DNA of 64,000 nt from Gigaspora margarita. Taxonomy: Eukaryota; Glomeromycota; Glomeromycetes; Diversisporales; Gigasporaceae. The translations under genes were made by a program, and so were the position numbers. The notes beneath the pieces are model-generated. The model had not been told where the DNA came from. It did no database searches and was given only the letters and a program-made list of their open reading frames with translations. Below, one piece after another: positions 55,105-64,000 of the stretch (position 1 is the first letter of the stretch; the number at the start of each line of letters is the position of its first letter). The stretch is from positions 132,726 through 196,725 of the forward strand of contig WTPW01001074.1 in assembly GCA_009809945.1 (NCBI GenBank), in the 5' to 3' direction.

Positions 55105-56720
55105 ATAATTTCTTGATTTGCAGTTATTTGCATATTAAGATGAGTGAGAAGTTGAAATTTTGAAGTTTGTAGTATATTTATTAGGTCCATTAATAATAGG
55201 CTGAGAATGTTGAAGTATATTTGTAGTTGACCAGAGATTGTTTTGTAATTGTTGTAATCTAATATGTGTAGTTGTTTCTGAAATTGAGGAATTATTGATT
55301 CTATGAAGAATTTGGTAATATGGTGTTGAAGTTGAATGTCCCAAATATTATAGATATTATAAAGATGGTGGTTAAGCATAGTGCTATTAGGAATGGACTG
55401 TGATAAATTTGCTTTGTGCTTGGCTACTGTTAAATATTTGGCTAAAATTTTAGCACATATTGTACGTGGAAGTACTATATTATGAATTCTATATTCAAGT
55501 GTTGGGATAATTACAGTATTAATAACATATATAATTTGTTTATCTGTAATTTTTTTGGTACTGGCAATATTAACTAATTGAAAAATCTCAGTATTAATAA
55601 CATATATAATTTGTTTGTCTATAATTTTTTTGGTACTGGCAATATTAACTAATTGAAAAATCTCTTTTTGAATAAGTTGGATTTGTTTAGATATTTTGTT
55701 ATCTAAAGTAAACCAACATCCCAAAAATTTGAATGGTTGGTTTTTAGGAATTCTTGGTATATTATAGTTAAGAAAAGAGATATTGTGATTGGAGTTATTA
55801 TTGTAATAAATAGGGATTTGTTGAGATTGACTTGTATATCTGCTATTTAGTAAAATGAGATAGCTATATTAATAATTTGTTCCAATTCAGTTTTAGACTG
55901 GGTGATCCATAAAGTATCATCCATTTAAGCCAAAACTAATAAAGAAGTATGAAGTTTTTTGGTAGTTAAATATGGTGTACAAAGGCTTGTTTGCCAAGAT
56001 GTAGTAAGTATATAGCCATTAAAATGAGAGGATATATAATGAATAAGAGGATCATAATAAATTCTCCAAAAGAGAGGAGTTATTGTTTCTCCTTGGTCTA
56101 TACCATTTTTAACTGAGTAAAAATTGGTTAGACCAAGATTAGTAATAACTCTATTATGTCGGTCAAATAGAAGATTAGTAAGTATATTGATAAGTTGAGT
56201 AGGCATTTGAATTCTAGCCAAAGATTTATGGAAAAGATTAAAGTTAACAGAGTCATAAGCTTTGCTCATATTCTGTGATATAAGCCAAAGTTGAGAACTG
56301 TTACATAATGCATTCTCAATAATATTATTAAGTATATGAATAGGAATTGAAGTACTATTGCCTGGAAGAGCAATAAAGTTATAAGATAATAAAATTTTGT
56401 GTTGTGTAAAAGTATGATTAAGACAATTAGTAAGGAGTTTGGTGTAAAGTTTTTTAATATGTTCCAGAAGACTAATGGGTCATGTATTGGAAAGATCACT
56501 ATCAAAAATTGGTTTTTTAGAAATAGGAAAAATTCTTCCTTTTTTTCATTGTTTAGGTATAGACTATTGTATAAGACATCTATTAAAGAGGGCTGTAATA
56601 GCTTGGAGAAAAAAGAATCCTGTATGCTTAATCATTTTATAACTAATTCCAAATGGTCCACAGGCTTTGATATTAGGGAGATGGCAAAGTGTAGTGGAGA
56701 CTTCATCTAATGTAAATTCT
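55100..56720 (-). pseudogene. LINE copy 2 reverse transcriptase with stop in motif C
   Basis: Frame 55925-56269 has motif A (MSKAYDSVNF) and motif B (GIDQGETITPLFWRIYYDPL). Motif C then reads LVLA, stop, MDDTLW: the codon for Tyr of AYMDD is TAA (55925-55927), one base away from the TAT seen in copy 1. The thumb region follows in 54993-55724, where a 78-bp segment (containing KKIIDKQIIYVINT) is duplicated in tandem. Together the two LINE copies show the family's RT motif C is YMDD. Upstream finger sequence lies at about 56500-57400 in broken frames. Confidence 0.82.
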
Positions 56721-57499
56721 TCTAAAATGTTGTTGTACCAATCAATATTAATGTTAAATTTAGAGTTATATTCAGCTTTCCAATGAGTATTATAAAGATT
56801 ATAGTCAATATTATGAGTATGGGTCCATTAATCAAAATAGTTACAAATATGGTTCTTAATAGAGTGAGGTTCTGTAATAATGCTTGTATCTGTATTAATA
56901 TTAACTGGATCTTTATAGCGATTAAGAATACTATTAATCATTGAAGTTGGGTTGGTAGCAAGTTTGTTGCATTTTCTAGAAATAGCATTATTAATTTGTT
57001 GTCTTATTTCTTTAGTATTTTCAATATTACGAGCGTGAAATAATGCTTTCCATTCAAGATTTGTAGTAGAAATCCAGTTTGGTAATAGGTTATGTATAGT
57101 TGGTAATAATGGGATATTAACTTAGTGCTGAGTATTAATATAATTAATGTTTTGGTTGAGATATAATGGAATAGAAGTTTGATTTTTGATTACAATCTTG
57201 GTATGTCTAATAATATTGCTAAGTTTTTTGAGATTGTAGTGAAGTTTAGTTGCTTTGAATAAGAAATTGTGTTGAAAGTTGTGAACTTTAAATTTTTTGT
57301 AGAGAATATGTTGAAGTGCAGCATTAATTATACTTGTTTGAATTTTGTACCAAGTTGTTTCAAGTGATTCTGTAGTAATTGTTGATAGTAGGGTTTAGAG
57401 TCAAATTTTGGGTTACTTGATCTGAAAAATTTTGCNATTNTTCAGAATTCATNGACTTGTAGTNAAAGACTTTTCTANGAGTTTTGGTACTATATCTTT

Positions 57500-58190
57500 T
57501 GGTTTTAAAAAGAGCATATGGAAATGACTATCTTGATATTAGAATAGTATGATCACTATTAGTACTTGTGTTAGATTGATCAGTTTCAAATTTAGAAAGA
57601 TATCTTAGAATAGGATTATGTGCCCAAATATAATCGATTGTGCTTTGATATCTGCTACTTTGCCAAGTTGGTAAGAATGAATGTGTATGTTCTGCAAGAT
57701 TATACATGTTATTAAACTGAAGGAATTAGAGTAATTTGTATTTAATTGCTGATGATATATTATTTTGAGATGCAATAAAGTCTCCCATAATAATTGGTTG
57801 GATATTATTGTTAAAAGATTGGTTTATCCATTGATTAATATTATTTTGTATATCCAGACTAAGTTGTAAATTATCTAAAGGTAAGTAAACTGATATAATT
57901 CTAAATTTAAAGTCATGTTTAAAAAAGAGGTCAAAAGCAACTGCATATCTAGAATAGATAAGGATATTATGAATATGTGGTTTAAGTATGTTAGAAATCA
58001 TGATTGCAGTGCCTGCTTTGGAGCTATCAGTACTTGCCCAAAAGTATGAGAATTGTGAAGATTTAATAAAGTAGGTAGAGGAGTTATTAGAATATATTTT
58101 AGTTTCAGTAATGTAACTAATCTGAATATCATGTGAGAGACAATAATGTTCCCACATTAGCCTTTTGAGGTCGTTGTTATATCCTTAAAC
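57500..58190 (-). pseudogene. LINE copy 2 APE-type endonuclease
   Basis: Frame 57726-58157 contains SYITETKIYSNNSS (catalytic Glu), FRIISVYLPLDN and IIMGDFIASQNN (the GDFN-like motif with Ile for Asn). Further on, in another frame, STIDYIWAHNPILR (catalytic Asp, about 57610-57645) and SDHTILI (catalytic His, about 57545-57560) complete the domain. It cuts the target strand for insertion. Compared with copy 1 it keeps the IDYIW Asp but has lost the frame between GDF and IDYIW, and the Asn after GDF is altered, so activity is unlikely. Confidence 0.78.
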
Positions 58191-58243
58191 ATTATGTGTG
58201 CATATTAATAGATTGAGTAGATAAATCTAATCTTGAGCTTGCT

Positions 58244-58862
58244 CTAAGTTAGAATTACTACTTGTAAATATGGCTCCTGGTATTGAATAACTTGATTTGA
58301 GTAGAACATTATTAAAAGACTAAAATCCTCAAAAGGTACAAAGAAGTGATTAGGTAGAAGATGTTCATGTAATAAATAAATATGTGCTTCTGGAAAATAA
58401 TAGTCGATTCTGCTGTATTTAATAGAGATTCTAATATACTGTTGTAAATAGAACATTGGATATTCATCTTGTAAATAGGTTAAAATGAGCCAACAGTTTG
58501 TGGTGAGAGTAAAGATTGTAATCTGTGATAGTATAAGAATTTGTTGTAGCATATTGATGGCTCATAAATCTCTGATGAATTTGGATAAAATCAGTATTTG
58601 TTTCTTCTATAGTATTAGTATGTATAGTTGATATATTGAAGTTGTTGTCAGATTCATCAGGTAATAATTCGTATTTATTGTATATCTCTTGTTCTATAGT
58701 GTAAATAGAGCTATCTTGTTGTATAGGTAATGATAGATGAGTATGATCTTGGAGTGGTACTTCAGTGTGACATGATGATATGGTATCTGAAGTACTAAGA
58801 TTAATTTCTGTAGAGGCACTCACTGTTTCAAGCTTGGTTTTCACAGCTGCGCAGGATACCAT
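58244..58862 (-). pseudogene. LINE copy 2 ORF1 tail / pol N-terminal region
   Basis: Frame 58464-58862 starts MVSCAAVKTKLETVSAST and is Ser/Thr/Asp/Glu-rich. The frame-shifted continuation 58244-58552 (AHIYLLHEHLLP) aligns with copy 1 (AHIYLPYDSTPL at about 8790-8825). The region is a low-complexity linker between the truncated ORF1 and the endonuclease; no enzyme motif is present. The frameshift near 58500 breaks it. Confidence 0.6.
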
Positions 58863-58929
58863 AGCCTGTCCTGTACATTGGGTCTGGCTGTCATAAACCT
58901 GGTCCTCCGTATTTTATTTTTTTTGTTTT

Positions 58930-60259
58930 ATAAACTTGTTTTGCAGTAAAAGTAATAAATGTTTTTTGTACTTATTCACTAAATAAAGACAATATGAATG
59001 AAATGAATTGTATGTAATGATAAATAAGTATTAATATTCTTGTTTTGTAAACTTATTTTGCAGTTTTCATTTCGTAAAATTATTAAAGATTCTTTATACT
59101 CACTTGTTGAATGAAATAATTAATGCGAATAAAATGAGTACATAATAGTAAATAAGTATTTATTTTTTTGTTTTGTTAACTTTTTTGCAGTTTTTATTTT
59201 ACAAAATTATTAAATGTTTTTTATACTCACTAAATGAATGATTAATGTGAATGAAATAAATTGTACATAATAGTAAATAAGTACTTAGTTTCTTGTTTTG
59301 TGAACTTGTTTTGCAGTATTTATTTTGTAAAATTATTAAATATTTTTTATACTTACTTGCTGAATAAAATGATTAATGTGAATAAAATAAATTGTATGTA
59401 ATAGGAAATAAGTATTTATTTTTTTGCTTTGTGAACTTGTTTTACTGCTTTCATTTCATAAAATTATAAATATTCTTTATACTCACTAAATGAAATAATT
59501 AATGTAAATGAAATGAACTGTATATTATAGTAAATAAGTATTTATTTTTTTGTTTAATGAACTTGTTTTGCAGTTTTTACTTTGTGAAATTAATAAATAT
59601 TCTTTGTACTCACACTTGCTAAATGAAATGATTAATGCAAATGAAATGAGTAAGTAATGGTAGATAAGTATTTATATTCTTGTTTTGTAAACTTATTTTG
59701 CAGTTTTTGTGGTAAATAAGTATTTATTTTCTTGTTTTGTGAACTTGTTTTACAGTTTTTGCTTCATAAAATTATTAAATGTTCTTTATACTCACTTGCT
59801 AATTAATGTGAGTAAAATAAGTAATTTCTTATTTTGTGAACTTGTTTTGCAGTTTTTATTTTATAAAATTATTAAACATACTTTGTACTCACAGACTAAA
59901 TTAATGTAAATGAAATGAATTGTATGTAATGGTAAATAAGTAATTATTTTCTTACTTGTTTTCAGTTTTTATTTCGTAAAATTATTAAATGTTCTTTTTA
60001 TTCACAAACTAAATTAATGTGAATGAAATGAATTGTATGTAATGGTAAATTTGTATTTATGAACTTGTTTTGTGAACTTGATTTTTCATAAAATTGTTAA
60101 ATGTTTATACTCACAAACTAAATTAATGCAAATGAAATGAATTGCATGTAATAGTAAATATGTAGTTATGAACTTGTTTTGCAGTTTTTATTCATAAAAT
60201 GCTTTTATACTCACACGCTAAATGAAATAATTAATGCAAATGAAATGAATTGTACATAA
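58930..60259 (+). repeat. AT-rich satellite array, middle part
   Basis: Units of about 100-131 bp repeat in direct orientation with the order GTAAATAAGTATTTATTTTC, TTGTTTTGTGAACTTG, TTTTGCAGTTTTTATTTC, ATAAAATTATTAAATG, TTCTTTATACTCAC, and AAATGAAATGAATTGTA. Individual units vary by substitutions and by loss or duplication of sub-blocks. Frames across it (for example 59709-59909) are products of the repeat and not genes. Confidence 0.9.
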
Positions 60260-61946
60260 CAGTCAAGGGACATGTCCAACTAAGTGCAATTACTTATAGA
60301 TCAAATGAGTTGACTTACCCAATTTTATATATATAATTATGCAAAAAAATCATTTAAATTGTATTTATTTAAAAGCATACATATAAAAGTATCTTTAAAT
60401 TTTAAATATATATTCTTTGGCATTTAATACTTTTTTGTTTAAAGTTTTAGTTCTTAATTTGAAGTAGAGTGATGAAAATCTTCCACTAAAGTTGACCAAT
60501 TCTTTACTATGTTCTTTAAGTCAAATAAGTGACTCACCCTATATAATAATCTGATTGATTAAAATAATTCTTTAAAAATATGAAAGATGTTATTAAGTAA
60601 AGGCCTCTTGTGTCCTAATTGAAAGTTAAAGAAGAGGTTCTTCTGATTCTAATGGTAGTCAAATCATCAAAATTGGCTTGGTGGAACCCAAGATACTTGG
60701 GATCAAAGAAGAGAACAAAGGATCTGCAAATTTACTGTTACACAAAGTATATTATTTTGTGTAACAGTGAACTTGCAGATCCTTATGTTCTTTTCTTTGG
60801 CTGGGTTCTACCAAGCCAATTTTGATGATTTAACTACCATTAGAATCAGGAGTACCTTCTCTTCAACTTTCAATTAGGGCACAAGAGGCCTTTACTTAAT
60901 ATCATCTTTCATATTTTTAAAAAATTATTTTAACCAATCATATTATTATATAGGGCGAGTACTTATTTGACTTAAAGAACATAGTAAAGAATTGGTCAAC
61001 TTTAGTGGAAGATTTTCATCCCTCTACTTCAAATTAAGAACTAAAACTTTAAACAAAAGAGTATTAAATGCCAAAGAATATATACAGTCAGACCTCTCTA
61101 TAGTCACACCCCATATAGTCACACCTCTATATAAGCACCCAATATTGTGCAACGGACTTAAATATAGTAAAAAAGCCTCCTTGTAGTCACAAATCACCTA
61201 TAATCACTATCACAAAAAATTTTTGATTTTTTTATCAGTTTTATTAATAAAAACCCTCTTTATAGTCACAAATTTTGATCAAATATGGATTAAAAATCTG
61301 ATTGGCCGATATTCATATTTAGGTTTATTTAAAATATTCTATTAAAAATTCTTAAAGGTTTGACAGCAAATAACTTTTGATGCAACAGTCCGATTTAAAT
61401 GAAAACCACCAAAATGTTCGTCTCAATGAGACTATTCTAATGAGCCCAAAACCGTCAAAATCCAATCACAGGCTCCTGTGATCGTTAAGGATTAGTGCAT
61501 TATGAATTGATTACATTTAAATATCTAGGCAAAAAATCCTTAATGATCTTAGCATTTTGTAACAAAATTTGACAATTTTATACTCTTTAGAAAACACTCC
61601 TGTGGTCATTTTATCCAAGTTGGACCATTGAATCAAAAGTTATTCACTATCAAATATTTTAAATTTTTTAATAGTATTTCAAATATGTGCAAATATATTA
61701 CTAATTGACTTTTGGTCATGTGACCATGACAAAGTATTTTATTTATAGTCACACCTCTATACAATCACCAAAATAGGGCGTTACCAACTTGTGATTATAG
61801 AGAGGTCTGGCTGTATTTAAAATTTAAAGATACTTTTATATGTATGCTTCAATTTAAATGATTTTTTTGCATAATTTTATATATGGGTGAGTTAACTCAT
61901 TTGATTTATAAGTAAAGCCATTATATGTGGACATGTCCCTTGACTG
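60260..61946. mobile_element. Long palindromic element inserted in the satellite
   Basis: The ends CAGTCAAGGGACATGTCC and its exact inverse lie at the two borders, flanked by ATAA (60256-60259 and 61947-61950). Apart from a 729-bp insertion in the right arm (61085-61813), the whole element folds back around ACACAAAGTATATTATTTTG at about 60750, with arms near 460-490 bp and few mismatches. Each arm carries the core TTCTGATTCTAATGGTAGTC, shared with palindromes at 15.7 and 40.05 kb. No coding frame. Confidence 0.9.
61085..61813. mobile_element. 729-bp pogo-like MITE (TA target duplication)
   Basis: The left end CAGTCAGACCTCTCTATAGT and the inverse of the right end CAGCCAGACCTCTCTATAAT match at 18 of 20 positions. 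TA flanks it at 61083-61084 and 61814-61815. The left arm of the surrounding palindrome shows the uninterrupted site with a single TA, proving the duplication. Subterminal TATAGTCACA words are repeated. The TIR type is that of pogo/Tigger elements. No transposase frame. Confidence 0.9.
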
Positions 61947-61950
61947 ATAA

Positions 61951-64000
61951 TAGTAAATAAGTATTTATTTTCTTGTTTTGTGAAATTTGTTTTGCATTTT
62001 TTATATAGTAAAATTATTAAATGTTCTTTATATTCAAACAGTCTAAATTAATGCAAATTAAATGAATTGTACATAATAGTAAATAAGTATTTATTTTCTT
62101 GGTTTGTGAACTTGTTTTGTAGTAAAATTATTAAATGTTCTTTATACTCACTCACTGATAAAATGAATTGTATGCAATGATAAATAAGTATTTATGAACT
62201 TGTTTGCAGTTTTTATTTTATAAAATTATTAAATGTTCTTTATACTCACTCACTAAATTAATGTGAATGAAATGAATTGTACATAATAGCAAATAAGTAT
62301 TTACTTTCTTGTTTTGTGAATTTGTTTTGCAGTTTTTATTTCATAAAATTATTAAATGTTCTTTATACTCATTCGCTAAATAAAATGATTAATACTAATG
62401 AAATGAATTGTATACTATAGTAAATAAGTATTTATTTTCTTGTTTTGTGAACTTGTTTTACAGTTTTTATTTCATAAAATTATTACATTCTTTATACTAA
62501 TTGCCTCAAATGAAATGAATTGTATGTAATAGTAAATATGTATTTATTTTCTTGTTTTGCGAACTTGATTTGCAGTTTTTATATAGTAAAATTATTTAAT
62601 ATCTTTGTATTCACATCCTAAATTAATGCAAATGAAATAAATTGTACATAATAGTAAATAAATTTATTTTTTTGGATTGTGAACTTGTTTTGGTAAATAG
62701 GTATTTATTTTCTTGTTTTGTGTAGTAAAATTATTAAATGTTTTTTATACTTACCAACTAAATTAATGCAAATGAAATGAATTGTAGGTTATGGTAAATA
62801 AGTATTTTTTTTTCTTGTTTTGTGAACTTATTAAATATTCTTTATACTCACAATCTAAATTAATACAATGAATAAAAAAAAATTGTACATAATAGTAAAT
62901 AAATATTTATTTTCTTGTTTTGTTAACTTGTTTGCATTGTTATTTCATAAAATTTTTAAATATTCTTTACACTTACTTGCTAAATTAAATGATTAATGCA
63001 AATAAAATGAATTGTATGTAATAGTAAATAAGTATTTGTGAACTTGTTTTGTAAACTTGTTTTGGGTTTTTATCTAGTAAAATTATTAAATGTTCTTTAT
63101 ACTCACAATCTGATGAAATGATTAATGCAAATGAAATGAATTGAATGTAATAGTAAATAAGTATTTATGAACTTGTTTTGCAGTTTTTATTTCATAAAAT
63201 TATTAAATGTTCTTTATACTCACTCTCAGAATGAAATAATTAATGTGAATAAAATAAATGTACGTAATTGTAAATAAGTATTACTTTCTTGTTTGTGAAC
63301 TTGTTTTGCTACTTTATTTTGTAAAATTATTAAATGTCTTTGTACTCACTCATTGAATGAAATAATTAATGCAAATAAAATGATTTGTAAGTACTGATAA
63401 ATAAGTATTTATGAACTTGTTTCGTGAACTTGGTATTTATTTTCTTGTTTTGTGAACTTGTTTTGCAATTTTATTTTGTAAAATTATTAAGTGTTCTTTA
63501 TACTTACTAGCTGAATGAAATGATTAATGCAAATGAAATGAATTGTACATAATAATAATAAGTATTTATTTTCTTGTTTGTGAGCTTGTTTTGCTTCATA
63601 AAATTATTAAATGTTCTTTACTCAAAATAATTAATATGAATATTGTTTTGCAATTTTTATATAGTAAAATTATTAAATATTCTTTATACTTACTAAATTA
63701 ATGCAAATAAAATGAATTGTACATAATGGTAAATAAGTATTTATTTTCTTGTTTAGTGAACTTGATTTGCAGTTTTTATTTTATAAAATTATTAAACATC
63801 CTTTATACTCACATTGAATGAAATAATTAGTAATGTAAATGAAATAAATCATATGTAATAGTAAATAAGTATTTATTTTCTTGTTTGGTAAGCTTGGTTT
63901 GCAGTTTTTATGTAGTAAAATTATTAAATGCTCTTTATACTCACAAGCTGATTAATGTGAATTAAATGAATTGCATGTAATAGTAAAATAAGTATTTAGT
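61951..64000 (+). repeat. AT-rich satellite array, right part, runs off the window
   Basis: Same unit as 58930-60259, continuing to the last base of the window, so the array end is not seen. In the clearest stretch the word AATGAATTGT recurs at 62271, 62402 and 62515, giving local periods of 131 and 113 bp. There is no insertion in this part. Confidence 0.9.

Larger units (their letters stand above)
52679..58912 (-). mobile_element. LINE copy 2, 5'-truncated, same family as copy 1
   Basis: A perfect 17-bp duplication (TTTATTTTTTTTGTTTT) lies at 52662-52678 and 58913-58929. The 3' end (minus strand) ends ACCTTAATACC plus poly-A. Domain order follows copy 1: an ORF1 tail, endonuclease, RT, RNase H and Cys/His C-terminus. 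The 5' end stops at the position equivalent to about 9155 in copy 1, so most of ORF1 and the leader are missing, a typical 5' truncation. Stops, frameshifts and scattered Ns (54745-54800, 57436-57478) interrupt the frames. Confidence 0.92.

Noticed and set aside
58930..64000. Origin or gene-bearing region
   Set aside because: The words repeat as a satellite unit; frames found there are by-products of the repeat.

Overview
The window is a strongly AT-rich, gene-poor, transposon-saturated piece of a fungal nuclear genome. I infer an arbuscular-mycorrhizal fungus of the Rhizophagus type. The grounds are a decayed BTB-BACK-TLDc gene (a family known to be greatly expanded in Rhizophagus), a very small secreted single-LysM protein, APE-type LINEs with a fused RNase H, and abundant hAT and MULE debris. 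No rRNA gene or convincing tRNA gene was seen. Several N runs mark assembly gaps (large ones at 33493-33556 and 49870-50079).

Layout. 1-1851: a MULE-like MITE and a 369-bp tandem duplication. 1852-12473: a long LINE on the minus strand, bounded by a perfect 14-bp target-site duplication (TSD) and broken by a hAT-type element (6114-7981). That element holds two tandem TIR elements, the second of which holds another hAT MITE: four levels of nesting. 12.5-21.6 kb: MITEs, hairpin-unit arrays, a large palindrome and a hAT transposase remnant. 21.9-24.4 kb: the only plausibly intact protein gene, a 77-residue secreted LysM protein (minus strand), followed by several minisatellites. 25-30.4 kb: a degenerate tandem array, several TIR elements and a promoter-like tandem repeat. 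30.9-39.5 kb: two direct copies of a segmental duplication flanking a BTB-TLDc pseudogene. The pseudogene's intron carries a MULE-like MITE that itself carries a hAT MITE. A 54-bp minisatellite lies in the first duplicate. 39.5-49.5 kb: a palindrome relic, a MULE transposase pseudogene split by a MULE-like MITE, a palindrome made of smaller palindromes (45701-46292) and long AT-rich sequence with nothing recognisable. 52.5-64 kb: an AT-rich satellite array (unit about 100-131 bp) invaded by a 5'-truncated LINE of the same family as the first (17-bp TSD) and by a 1.7-kb palindromic element, itself split by a pogo-like MITE with a TA TSD.

There is no operon or pathway here. The genes work together only as transposon biology: LINE copies, relics of hAT and MULE transposases, and non-autonomous elements whose TSD lengths (8 or 9 bp, or TA) match those enzyme families. 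Four points deserve attention. First, a roughly 55-bp core is shared by three otherwise different palindromes. Second, an 85-bp hairpin module recurs seven times at two loci in different higher-order arrangements. Third, telomere-like TTAGGG/CCCTAA tracts sit in the middle of unrelated MITEs. Fourth, several empty and filled insertion sites can be read directly inside this one window.
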